Shown here one piece after another: positions 17,841 to 25,689 of a stretch of 64,000 nt of DNA (positions are counted from its first letter, which is position 1; each line of letters starts with the position of its first letter). The notes under the pieces are model-generated. The model did not search any database. It was not told the DNA's origin and saw only the letters and a list, made by a program, of their open reading frames with translations. Where the stretch lies: assembly GCA_050633585.1 (NCBI GenBank), contig JBOEGT010000032.1, positions 1 through 64,000 of the forward strand. Reading direction: 5' to 3'. The translations under genes were made by a program, and so were the position numbers. The stretch comes from CALKZN01 sp050633585 (GTDB taxonomy: Bacteria > Pseudomonadota > Gammaproteobacteria > Arenicellales > Arenicellaceae).

Positions 17841-17871
17841 ACTATACAACTTAGAGTCAACTCTATGTCAA
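17841..17871 (-). promoter_or_regulatory. MerR-type promoter of the copA transcript
   Basis: Leftward strand: -35 TTGACA (17871-17866), 19-bp spacer, -10 TATAGT (17846-17841). The spacer contains the dyad TAGAGT-TG-ACTCTA. A 19-20 bp spacer with a central dyad is the hallmark of MerR-family activation. Nearly identical to the promoter at 21124-21154. Confidence 0.82.
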
Positions 17872-17900
17872 TGAATTATTGAATTTTTTCATATCAATGA

Positions 17901-18749
17901 TCATGATGGCAAGTCTGAGGCTGTTGTGAGCAATGCTGTGGCTAACAACACAACCATAAAGGCAATCCATTCCAAAGTGATAGTATTAGCGAGATGCTTC
18001 GCTGCCTGAAGATTTCCACGTTGAAGGTCTGGTACGAACTTGAGTTTGTTACGTGCTGCAAGCGCAAGAAGTAAGCTAACAGTAAACATTTTGACTAAAA
18101 ACACTTGTCCATAACCAGAGGTGAATAGAGTTGAAAAACTATCAAATAGTTGCCAAGCCATATAGATGCCAACACCGATGAGAACAGGAACAAACCCAGT
18201 GGCTATTTGCCCAAAGCGATGTGCGATTTGGGCTGTTTTACTATGATTATTTTCAGATAAAGCCATTTTTCTTAATGGATAGAGAATACCAATCCATAGA
18301 CTTGCCGCAATAAGGTGTATGAATAAAGAAACCGTAATTAAAACTGAATTTTGATCATTCATATGACCCACTTGAGTAAAAGAATATAGTGATACCAATG
18401 CGCCAAATATAGCAATCCACTTCCCGATACGATTAATGAATAAACCTATAAATATGAGACAGATTCCCAATAGACGGACAAAAAAGGACTGACCATTGGA
18501 TGTTTCGGATATGAGTGTTAGCATTTCCATGTCAACCAAGCCTGAAAAATCGCCTGTTAAGGTGATTGCGTCAATACCATATAAAACTATAGAAGCGATA
18601 AGGGTAGTGATAACCATCCAAAAAACTAGGCGCGTCAAATTCTGTAGGTTCAAGAGCACCCTGACTAACACACTACCAGCGGCGGTGAGTAAAGCGGAGT
18701 ACAATAAAAGCTTAACTGCAACGGAGATTATGACAAAACTATCCAGCAT
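17901..18749 (-). CDS. copD: CopD, inner-membrane copper resistance protein
   Basis: A 282-residue polytopic protein with about eight membrane segments and the CopD/PcoD features: HLIAASLWIGILYPLRK with conserved His, RFGQIATGFVPVLIGVGIYM, and VKMFTVSLLLALAARNKLKF. CopD accepts copper from periplasmic CopC and moves it to the cytoplasm. It follows copC by 6 nt and is last in its transcript; the -35 of the copA promoter lies 30 nt after its stop. Confidence 0.93.
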   Translation of the reverse strand: MLDSFVIISVAVKLLLYSALLTAAGSVLVRVLLNLQNLTRLVFWMVITTLIASIVLYGIDAITLTGDFSGLVDMEMLTLISETSNGQSFFVRLLGICLIFIGLFINRIGKWIAIFGALVSLYSFTQVGHMNDQNSVLITVSLFIHLIAASLWIGILYPLRKMALSENNHSKTAQIAHRFGQIATGFVPVLIGVGIYMAWQLFDSFSTLFTSGYGQVFLVKMFTVSLLLALAARNKLKFVPDLQRGNLQAAKHLANTITLEWIAFMVVLLATALLTTASDLPS

Positions 18750-18755
18750 GTTTGT

Positions 18756-19112
18756 TTATTTGACTGTGTATGTAAAACTGCCTTTCATGACATGGCCATC
18801 TTGGCCTATGCCTCGCCATTCAATGGAATATTCGCCACTTTGATTACTCGTTTCAACTTGTTCTAGCAAAAGTGAAAAGCTCGTCTCAAATTTTTTACTT
18901 TTATCGAGTTTTAGTTTTGCTGACTTTCCTCCAGCTTTACTTAATGTGACCTTTGTCAGACGAATAGCATTGTTAAATAACAACAGAACATTTGTTGGTG
19001 ACTTATCTAAAATACTCCCATTTTCAGGCGTGCTATTTTCTAACTTGGTATGTGCGAACGCCTGAGAACAAATAATAATGCTCATTAATAGGGAAGTTAT
19101 CGTTTTTTTCAT
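18756..19112 (-). CDS. copC: CopC periplasmic copper chaperone
   Basis: A 118-residue protein: signal peptide cut after QAFA leaves mature His1 (HTKLENSTPENG), the Cu(II)-binding N-terminal His of CopC. The C-terminal DGHVMKGSFTYTV has the second conserved His. The Met-rich Cu(I) loop of some CopC proteins is absent, so this looks like a Cu(II)-only form. Coupled to copD. Confidence 0.94.
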   Translation of the reverse strand: MKKTITSLLMSIIICSQAFAHTKLENSTPENGSILDKSPTNVLLLFNNAIRLTKVTLSKAGGKSAKLKLDKSKKFETSFSLLLEQVETSNQSGEYSIEWRGIGQDGHVMKGSFTYTVK

Positions 19113-19160
19113 TATGATTTACCTAATAAATTTTCTATTGAACCTGACTAGTCACCAAGC

Positions 19161-19628
19161 TTAAGAGTCCGACGGATCATTCACTTTTTCATACAACTCA
19201 TAAGCACCATTTGGAAAGATCACGTGCACTTCATAATAATCTTTTCGATCACCGACTTCCATACCGGGACTTCCCATTGGCATCCCAGGCACAGACAAGC
19301 CTATGGCATCTTTGGGTGGATTATCCAAAAATCGCTGGATTATGTCGGCAGGAATATGACCCTCGAAAACATATTGTGCCTGACTCGTATTCACAACACC
19401 GGTATGACACGATTGCAATGAGCCGGGAATAGCATAAAAGCGTTTAACAACGGACATATCCTTTGCATTGACCGTCTTAGTTTTAAAACCATGGTTTTGT
19501 AAATGTGAAATCCATTTTGTGCAACAACCACACGTTGGTGATTTAAAAACTTGAATTGTCTCTTTGGCTAAGACATTCACCGAAAAAACTGTGAGAAATA
19601 GTAAACTAATGATTTGATTCACTTTCAT
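19161..19628 (-). CDS. copG: CopG-like DUF411 copper protein
   Basis: A 155-residue secreted DUF411 protein with signal peptide (to VLA), CGCC motif (TCGCCTKW), conserved SCHT, and VPGMPMGSPGME near the C-terminus. DUF411 CopG binds a Cys-bridged copper cluster in a thioredoxin-like fold and probably handles Cu(I)/Cu(II) redox. It is 48 nt upstream of copC in the same direction. Confidence 0.92.
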   Translation of the reverse strand: MKVNQIISLLFLTVFSVNVLAKETIQVFKSPTCGCCTKWISHLQNHGFKTKTVNAKDMSVVKRFYAIPGSLQSCHTGVVNTSQAQYVFEGHIPADIIQRFLDNPPKDAIGLSVPGMPMGSPGMEVGDRKDYYEVHVIFPNGAYELYEKVNDPSDS

Positions 19629-19652
19629 TGAATGCCTCGAATGTCTTTAGTG

Positions 19653-20237
19653 CTAGTGCGTTTTTTGATGAGAGCGTGCATGTGCCCTGCTACCATGATG
19701 TTGTGAGTGCTTAACGCCTTTTGAATAACCGCGTAATTGTTGATAGCGATGGTTTTGCTCTGCTGTCAAAATGCGTAATTGATGTATGTGCGTTACCAGA
19801 TGCAAACTCCTTAATTTGGATTGGGTTTGAGCAATCGTTGCTACAACCCTCTCGACGCTATCTGGCGTGGCGATGTGTGTTTGAAATAAGCGTTCTAGTT
19901 CACGTTCAGATTGGATGATTGTTTTCCCATAGACTTTAGCCTGATGATTCATACGCTCGAACAACTCATTGCTGCGCCTTACTTGTTCTTCAGATAGTGA
20001 GAGCTCGTTTCGTAATTCAAGAACATGTTTTGGGCCTGGGTATTCATTTAATTCTGCTGCAAGTGCAAACCCCATCCCATCACCATCAAGCAACTGCTGA
20101 ATTGCGTGAGGAGACAGCGCTTTGATTGTTTGATTTTTCTTCTCAATGTAGGGAGAGCTTGCGAAACTGCTTTGCAATACCTGTAAAAACCCTAGCATTA
20201 GAAAAACAAAAACAGCTTTTAAATCATTACTTTTCAT
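19653..20237 (-). CDS. CpxP/Spy-like periplasmic metal-stress protein
   Basis: A 194-residue secreted helical protein with LSLSEEQV and ILTAEQNHRYQQLRGY, variants of the paired LTxxQ motifs of CpxP/Spy/CnrX-like proteins. The C-terminal tail is His-rich (KHSQHHGSRAHARSHQ), fitting metal binding. Its start overlaps the merR stop by four bases (ATGA), so the two are translationally coupled. Likely a periplasmic chaperone or copper buffer. Confidence 0.78.
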   Translation of the reverse strand: MKSNDLKAVFVFLMLGFLQVLQSSFASSPYIEKKNQTIKALSPHAIQQLLDGDGMGFALAAELNEYPGPKHVLELRNELSLSEEQVRRSNELFERMNHQAKVYGKTIIQSERELERLFQTHIATPDSVERVVATIAQTQSKLRSLHLVTHIHQLRILTAEQNHRYQQLRGYSKGVKHSQHHGSRAHARSHQKTH

Positions 20238-20653
20238 AATGATGTCTCCTGAGATTTCATGCCTTCAAGAATGGGGCACTTCTCATTTTCAGTGCTTTTC
20301 TGACACTCACCAAGCAGCTTAGATAAATCAGACTTCAGCAAAGTGAGTTCGGCTAAGTCTTGATCAATTTGAAGCAATTTATTTTCAACCAGAGACTGAA
20401 CCTCAGGTTTCGGCATGGTGGTTTGTGAATCGAGCAAGAGTAATTGTTTAATTTCATCTAAGGAGAAATGCATGCGCTGCGCACGTCGAATGAACTTAAT
20501 CTGAATAATATGGTTTGCGTTATACACTCTCTGTCCGCCACCATCTTTTGGGACATTCTTCAACAAGCCTATCTTTTCGTAATAGCGCAAGGTATGTGCT
20601 GAGACTCCGACTTCATTCGCAATTTCACTAATGCGCATTCCAGTTAATGACAT
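20234..20653 (-). CDS. CueR-like MerR-family copper-type regulator
   Basis: From ATG 20653, about 139 residues: HTH (RISEIANEVGVSAHTLRYYEKIGLL), wing (GGQRVYNANHIIQIKFIRRA), dimer helix and a metal-loop Cys pair C-x8-C (ECQKSTENEKCPILEG). At the start of the dimer helix (EVQSLVENK) there is Ser where divalent-metal sensors have Cys, as in CueR Ser77, suggesting Cu(I)/Ag(I). The frame is open upstream to 20740, but that part runs through the previous gene; ATG 20653 overlaps its stop by ten bases. It likely drives both 19-bp-spacer promoters, including its own. Confidence 0.9.
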   Translation of the reverse strand: MSLTGMRISEIANEVGVSAHTLRYYEKIGLLKNVPKDGGGQRVYNANHIIQIKFIRRAQRMHFSLDEIKQLLLLDSQTTMPKPEVQSLVENKLLQIDQDLAELTLLKSDLSKLLGECQKSTENEKCPILEGMKSQETSL

Positions 20654-21117
20654 GATTTTCCCCATTTTTTTAAACGCCAGTAGTTGTAAGGCCAAGGCGT
20701 TAAAAAACCAGCAATCAACATTGGCGGAATAGCCCACCACACAAGTTTGACGCTCCCTACCAATAAATAATCAACCAAATTCATGGCTGCCTCCATGGAG
20801 ATCATGCTCACTAAGCTCATGCCAATCGCCGTTTTAAACGCCATCAGTAAACGCATTTGTCTTGATAGAATGAATGTCTCAAGGGCAATGCTGGTTAGGA
20901 TACCGCTAAGCATAGCAACAGGCACAACAATTAACGGTGACGTTTCTGGTGAATAGATTTGAAACCATAAAATCGCACCAAAGTCACCAATGACACAACC
21001 GAGCAAACACCAAAAGGTGTTCTTAGCTGACTGCATCCAAACGGACTTGTCTGACCAAGAAAATTCTCCTAGCTTTGCAGGTTCTATAGCTTTTGTTGAG
21101 CAACACGTTTTTTCCAT
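20644..21117 (-). CDS. DUF4396 membrane protein, first gene of the cop regulatory transcript
   Basis: About 157 residues with four hydrophobic segments and the DUF4396 signatures: FWCLLGCVIGD, ALETFILSRQ, MISMEAAMNLVDY and a C-terminal PWPYNYWRLKKWGKSCH. An N-terminal EKTCC pair and the Cys/His positions suggest metal handling. The frame opens at TTG 21132, but the -10 box of its promoter covers 21129-21124, so the ATG at 21117 is the real start and lies at the expected +1. Genes of this family often neighbour MerR regulators and metal transporters. Function unknown. Confidence 0.82.
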   Translation of the reverse strand: MEKTCCSTKAIEPAKLGEFSWSDKSVWMQSAKNTFWCLLGCVIGDFGAILWFQIYSPETSPLIVVPVAMLSGILTSIALETFILSRQMRLLMAFKTAIGMSLVSMISMEAAMNLVDYLLVGSVKLVWWAIPPMLIAGFLTPWPYNYWRLKKWGKSCH

Positions 21118-21123
21118 TAGTGA

Positions 21124-21154
21124 AATATACAAGTTAGAGCCAGCTCTAAGTCAA
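21124..21154 (-). promoter_or_regulatory. MerR-type promoter of the DUF4396-merR-copGCD transcript
   Basis: Leftward strand: -35 TTGACT (21154-21149), 19-bp spacer with dyad TTAGAGC-TG-GCTCTAA, -10 TATATT (21129-21124). Six bases separate the -10 from the ATG, so transcription should start on the A of AUG. The 26-bp repeat abuts the -35 on its upstream side. Confidence 0.85.
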
Positions 21155-21155
21155 G

Positions 21156-21181
21156 AAAAATTTAATACTTTAGTTGTAAAG
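21156..21181. repeat. third copy of the 26-bp repeat
   Basis: Identical to 13916-13941, with four further matching bases, and inverted relative to 13958-13983. With the latter it brackets the whole copper island. Confidence 0.85.
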
Positions 21182-21474
21182 CAATTATTAGGGTTTAGTT
21201 ACCGGTCCACTTTGGTAAACATAAGGGCATGCTACGTAGCCTTTACAGTCAACACCATAAATCTAGAACTAAAGCGTTGGTTCAGTCTCTAGTAAAACTC
21301 CCCTCTCAGGCTCTTAACTTTTGATAAGAATATTTAATTAGTGAGTGACACACGTTTTACGATATCGTGCACAGCATTATTTTTTAGCGCGCATCTGTTA
21401 CCGTGCATTGACTTGAATGCCGGTGAGAATCCATTTGACGAACATATTATTGTCCGAGACGAGGCTTTTTCAGA
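21182..21474. other. intergenic, no gene seen
   Basis: Between the right-hand 26-bp repeat and the SNase gene. Contains an ORF-free stretch with presumed promoter sequences for the rightward nuclease gene. No RNA gene or transposase remnant recognised. Confidence 0.4.
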
Positions 21475-21927
21475 ATGAAGTTCTTAATAGTGATCCTGAT
21501 TTTTTTGGCCGCATGGCTTGCAACTATTCTAGGAGAACGTTCTAGCAAGGATATTGCAACGATAACTATTACCTCTGATGAAGTTCTCTATATCTACGAT
21601 GGCGATACTTTCTTTATCGAGTGCATACCAGAATTAAAATGTGAAAAAGATAAAATAGGCGTGCGTGCTCTAGGCTTGGACACGCCAGAGATAAAAGGAA
21701 AGTGTGACTCAGAAAAAAAACGAGCTCAAGCAGCTAAGAAAGCACTTGTTGCGCTCATTCGTCACTCTAAGCTTATTCGCATTGAATCAGAACAAGGCAA
21801 CAAACAGTATGATAAATATGGTCGCTTATTAGCCCAAGTTTGGTTTGACGAAGTGAACTGGGTGGATCATTTAATTGAACATGATTATGGTAGAGCATGG
21901 AAAGGAAAACGTGAGGAATGGTGTTAG
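21475..21927 (+). CDS. membrane-anchored or secreted SNase-like nuclease
   Basis: A 150-residue thermonuclease-family protein. Residues 1-20 are a signal peptide or anchor. The SNase core follows: YDGDTFFIEC, VRALGLDTPEIKGKCDSEKKRAQAAK, DKYGRLLAQVWF, and a closing DYGRAWKGKREEW. The Asp, Arg and Glu residues of the catalytic region appear present. The secreted form could scavenge or degrade DNA; on mobile elements, nucleases of this type are often linked to conjugation. It is convergent with the ParA gene. Confidence 0.85.
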   Translation: MKFLIVILIFLAAWLATILGERSSKDIATITITSDEVLYIYDGDTFFIECIPELKCEKDKIGVRALGLDTPEIKGKCDSEKKRAQAAKKALVALIRHSKLIRIESEQGNKQYDKYGRLLAQVWFDEVNWVDHLIEHDYGRAWKGKREEWC

Positions 21928-21959
21928 GTGATCCAACAAATAACTAGCCTCATTCATAG

Positions 21960-22595
21960 CTAAGAGTCTTTCTGTTTCAGAACTTTTCCTTCAGCCCAGT
22001 AAATTAAAGGCCTCCATTGTTTTTTATCTTTGGCAACAAGGCTTTTAGGCAAATCAAAAATAGTCAGGCCTTTTTCAGCAGCATTCACGTAGTTCTGCGA
22101 ATTTCTTAAAGATGTAATTAAAGGCGTTTTCATAAGATCAGCAAAACTTTCTAACTCTCCATAAGATTTGACGTTCACATTGGATCGATTCGCTACAAGA
22201 CCAATTCGTATCAGTTTGCATTTTTCAGCTCTGATCATATTTCGAACATCAAAAATAAATTGAAATGCAGCTCTTTGATCAATAATTGATGGATTAATTG
22301 GCATAATAATCACATCCGATCGATTAATTAAGTCGGCCGTCATATCAAGCGGAATTTGTGCTGGGCAATCAAAAATGGTGCGCTTTGTTGCGTGGAATTC
22401 TTGAGATTTATCCAGAGCTTCAATTTTAGGCGCACTTTTTGGCCTGGTTTTGCACCAGACAAAACTTGAACGTTGTTCATCTAAATCGACCAGAGAAACT
22501 GAGATACCTTTGTTCGCATAGTAACCAGATAAATTAGTTGCGATAGTGGTTTTTCCACAGCCCCCTTTTGGGTTTACTACTAAAATCGTCCTCAT
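21960..22595 (-). CDS. ParA/MinD-family partition ATPase
   Basis: A 211-residue ParA-type ATPase: deviant Walker A KGGCGKTT (10-17), VDLDEQRSS (Walker A'), FDCPAQIPLDM (Walker B). No N-terminal HTH, so it is a short ParA like those of plasmids and ICEs or the chromosome-type. The nearest ParB-like gene is 2 kb upstream, beyond a DUF2235 gene, all transcribed leftward. This suggests a partition cassette from a plasmid or integrative element rather than the chromosomal parAB. Confidence 0.92.
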   Translation of the reverse strand: MRTILVVNPKGGCGKTTIATNLSGYYANKGISVSLVDLDEQRSSFVWCKTRPKSAPKIEALDKSQEFHATKRTIFDCPAQIPLDMTADLINRSDVIIMPINPSIIDQRAAFQFIFDVRNMIRAEKCKLIRIGLVANRSNVNVKSYGELESFADLMKTPLITSLRNSQNYVNAAEKGLTIFDLPKSLVAKDKKQWRPLIYWAEGKVLKQKDS

Positions 22596-22709
22596 AAAAA
22601 CTACTATCCTTTATCCGATATTTATTCGAAAATGATAATATAAAGTCGTAACTTACGCTACTCAAAGTTATCAATGAAGACAAAGAGACATGACTTAACC
22701 ACAATACCG

Positions 22710-24206
22710 TTAATGTTTGCTATTTAATTGAACTAACACCTTTTTCCAGAATCTCGATCTCGCGGTTTTTCCATAACGTTCAGCCAAAGCAGCTAGGATA
22801 AATGTAACAAATGTTAGCACGCCTGCTTGAATGGTTAACTTAGTCCAATCTACTTTTTGATCAGTCAGAGAAATTACTTTTCCAATCAATGATAGGTACT
22901 CATTATTAGGAAAAAAGTTGGCTGATGAGGCGCCTATTACGAATGATATGGTAAAAATCACAAAAAATAGTTGAAGATAAGACCGTATCCGGTCCCACAA
23001 TTTACCCACCTCTTCCACATCACTTAAGCCTTGTTTTTTTAAACATAAATTAACCTGTTCACATAGCACGCTTGCGTCTGAGTTATCAGGCTCTTTAGCT
23101 GCCCAAACCTTAAACTGCTTAGGAACATGCCTAGGTGTGTAACCTTGTGGGGCTTGCTTGATGCGTTCGACTACACTCGGATGTAAATAGAGCTCTCTAA
23201 GGTTATATTTATTCCTTAGCTTCTCAAGGTTTCTTGGCGCAAAACGATAGTAAACTCCCAAACCAGATCTAGAGTCATACATTTTTTCCATTTTGTTAGC
23301 TCTATCTCTATAAAGTGTCTCTAAACCTGCAGTAAATTTCACTCCTGCTTCAATCGCAGCATTCATTATCCAAACGAGTGACACCATTGCCATGCCATCT
23401 TGCGGATAGCCACCGCCCACATTAGCGTGCATCCCTGAGAACCAGACTTGATGTAAGTTTTGTGTCTCTTTAACATTAAGCTCATCCCAAGGCTGAGGGT
23501 GAAACGTACGGCGTTCATCATCTATGGCCAAAGCATGATATGCATTTCTAACTTTCTCGTTAAGCAAATGATCTGGAAACTTAAATTGGTGAATCCAGTT
23601 ATTCCAAAATGATGCGACTATATCTACAGGAAAACCCACTGCATCCACGGTATCCCAAACACCTATAAAATGAGCTAGCGACGCTTGCTGCTCAGAATCT
23701 AAATTAAACAACTTGCCATGTAATTGCTTCTGATAACCTGCTAATGCGAGTGAGTTATCAGGTGTCATTTTTTTTTGAGGAATAGTTTTGAATTCAGTCC
23801 TCAATGCTTTGTAGCTTATTTTTACTAACCTATCGAGCTCTGACCTGTCGGCGCAATGACTTGGGTCAATAAGCCCTGCCTTCATAATCCACCCAAGCAA
23901 TGTTCTAACAGTAAAAGCGCCCCGGCTAAATCCAAAGTAATAAATACGGTCGCCAGGTTCATAAGCCCCACAAATTTCGGCATATAGTTGGCGAACATTT
24001 CTCGCTAATCCTAAACCAAACGCCCCTCCTAAAAGCCTTAATGGCTTAAAACTTTCAGTGCCAACGCCGTCATCATAAAACGCTATCTGATTCTGATTCT
24101 CATCATCTCGTTTTACCGCTTCAAATATACGCCAAACGTTTGTCACACTACCTAAACCACCAGAATTTCCAGTTCCGTCCGAACAAATAATGATATTTTT
24201 AGACAA
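22710..24206 (-). CDS. DUF2235 (Tle1-like) alpha/beta-hydrolase with membrane tail
   Basis: A 498-residue DUF2235 protein. It starts NIIICSDGTGNSGG and has FYDDGVGTE, the GFSRGAFTVR nucleophile elbow (G-x-S-x-G), HFIGVWDTVD and WFSGMHANVGGGYPQD: the catalytic Ser-Asp-His set of the T6SS Tle1 phospholipase group. The C-terminus (about 415-475) has two hydrophobic segments, so it is probably membrane-bound. No VgrG or immunity gene is nearby; instead it lies between ParA and ParB genes. Role unknown; phospholipase activity is inferred. Confidence 0.85.
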   Translation of the reverse strand: MSKNIIICSDGTGNSGGLGSVTNVWRIFEAVKRDDENQNQIAFYDDGVGTESFKPLRLLGGAFGLGLARNVRQLYAEICGAYEPGDRIYYFGFSRGAFTVRTLLGWIMKAGLIDPSHCADRSELDRLVKISYKALRTEFKTIPQKKMTPDNSLALAGYQKQLHGKLFNLDSEQQASLAHFIGVWDTVDAVGFPVDIVASFWNNWIHQFKFPDHLLNEKVRNAYHALAIDDERRTFHPQPWDELNVKETQNLHQVWFSGMHANVGGGYPQDGMAMVSLVWIMNAAIEAGVKFTAGLETLYRDRANKMEKMYDSRSGLGVYYRFAPRNLEKLRNKYNLRELYLHPSVVERIKQAPQGYTPRHVPKQFKVWAAKEPDNSDASVLCEQVNLCLKKQGLSDVEEVGKLWDRIRSYLQLFFVIFTISFVIGASSANFFPNNEYLSLIGKVISLTDQKVDWTKLTIQAGVLTFVTFILAALAERYGKTARSRFWKKVLVQLNSKH

Positions 24207-24571
24207 TCCCCTACCCCCTTAAAAACTAGAATACCAACCCTATTAAAGAAAAGCATTTACCTACTCAAACTGTCAGTTTGCAGCAGTCATTCACTCAGAC
24301 CTTTTATTCGTATAAGTAAATAGCTATTTGAGACACAGGATAATAAAAGCAGAATTTACGTTTTATCTGTATTTTCCTCAGTCTTCATGACAGTTAAATT
24401 TAGACCATTACTCCATACAACCATGTCTTTTCATTAATTAATATACATCTTATGCCTTTATAAAAAAAGCACATCTGTAAAAATTCGAAATTCTAAGACA
24501 CAGTACGAAATACTTTCGGTAACATTCCGTACAGTAGTACTTAAAGAGCTAACTGCTTTTTTCTATTGGAG
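24207..24571. other. intergenic with imperfect palindrome at 24503-24532
   Basis: No gene. Just downstream of the ParB-like stop lies an imperfect dyad of about 30 bp starting GTACG and ending CGTAC, with an AAT/ATT pair inside. A candidate parS-like or operator site, or a weak hairpin. Confidence 0.4.
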
Positions 24572-25450
24572 TTACCCTACTTCAATCATCTTAAAGTAGG
24601 CAGCTAAATTTTCCTGAAGCTCTTCTAGATCCTTATTGAACACCTCTTGCTCTGGACCTTCATATTTCATTCCTTCTATCAGGATACGCGATAAATTCTT
24701 ATTCATCCGTTTAATAGGGCTTTTCATCAAGGCATATTCTGAAGGCATTGGAACAATATTATCATTCACCTTAATCGCCGCTTCCATGCCATCTTTTTTA
24801 ACGGCTTTGATAATCTCCTGAGCTTGTTTTACCGTTTTATCCGCAATCAATGGTAAAACCTTCTCTTGCATGTCTTTATCTAATTGGATAATTTGATTCG
24901 TCTGTGTCGCGTTTAGCTCTCCTTGACTGCGCGCTTGCTTCACAGAGTCAGATGCCAAGGCATCACGTTTAATCGCACTTTGAATCACGCGCATGGACAA
25001 ACCCGTCTTCTCCGCAGTGATCGCAGCAAAAGAATCATTATCATCCTCTTGTTTTGTTGACCCCGCTTCCGATTCTGAAGGCTCATTGGACAATTTAATT
25101 TTCACAGCTTTGGGATTAAGTTCCTCGTAAATCTCACGACCACGATTCAAACATGTTTCCACCTCTAAACGGTTTAACGGTTCACGCACCAAGTTTTCAT
25201 CAATCGAGATTAACTCCTGTTGAAGTAAGTCGCGATCGACCACATGCACCTCAACCTCTTTCCAGCCTAATTCCGTAATCGCTTGAAAACGTCGTGAACC
25301 GGCTAAAAGCTCATTATTTTTATTTACCGTCAAAGGGTTGATTAAACCAATACTTTCAATACTTTTTTTCAAATTTTCAACATCCGTTCCATGGCGAAGG
25401 TATCCGCTATTTCTTTTAATATCAGCGAGTTGACGAATAACGAGTTCCAT
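24572..25450 (-). CDS. ParB/Spo0J-like partition protein
   Basis: A 292-residue protein with an N-terminal ParB nucleotide-binding (Srx-like) domain: IKRNSGYLRHG, SIESIGLINPLTV, LLAGSRRFQAITELGW, DENLVREPLNRLE. A central helix-turn-helix region follows (AAITAEKTGLSMRVIQSAIKRDAL), then a Lys-rich helical C-terminus. The CTP-binding GERRxRA box is replaced by AGSRRFQA. Orphan relative to its ParA by 2 kb, same strand. Closest in style to plasmid/ICE ParB-like proteins. Confidence 0.85.
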   Translation of the reverse strand: MELVIRQLADIKRNSGYLRHGTDVENLKKSIESIGLINPLTVNKNNELLAGSRRFQAITELGWKEVEVHVVDRDLLQQELISIDENLVREPLNRLEVETCLNRGREIYEELNPKAVKIKLSNEPSESEAGSTKQEDDNDSFAAITAEKTGLSMRVIQSAIKRDALASDSVKQARSQGELNATQTNQIIQLDKDMQEKVLPLIADKTVKQAQEIIKAVKKDGMEAAIKVNDNIVPMPSEYALMKSPIKRMNKNLSRILIEGMKYEGPEQEVFNKDLEELQENLAAYFKMIEVG

Positions 25451-25689
25451 TATGAATACCTTAGTTGCGATTTTTTGAGGTCCGTATTTTATAGCACTAA
25501 TGAATTCTCAACCAATAAAAACGGACAAAAAAGCATCGTCAAACGATTTAATTTCGGCTTTTTAACACAAACTATTTAGGTATTTATTCGCATCATTTCA
25601 ATCCGTGATTGTCTATTCACTGCTACAATTCGCGCCCTCTCTTTCTAGCGTTTAAAAAGCAGCTCAGATGCTGCCAATCGAGACTGTTT

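Noticed and set aside
20990..21292. 100-residue rightward frame at the edge of the copper island
   Set aside because: It is antisense to DUF4396 and its promoter, with no family motif or ribosome site.
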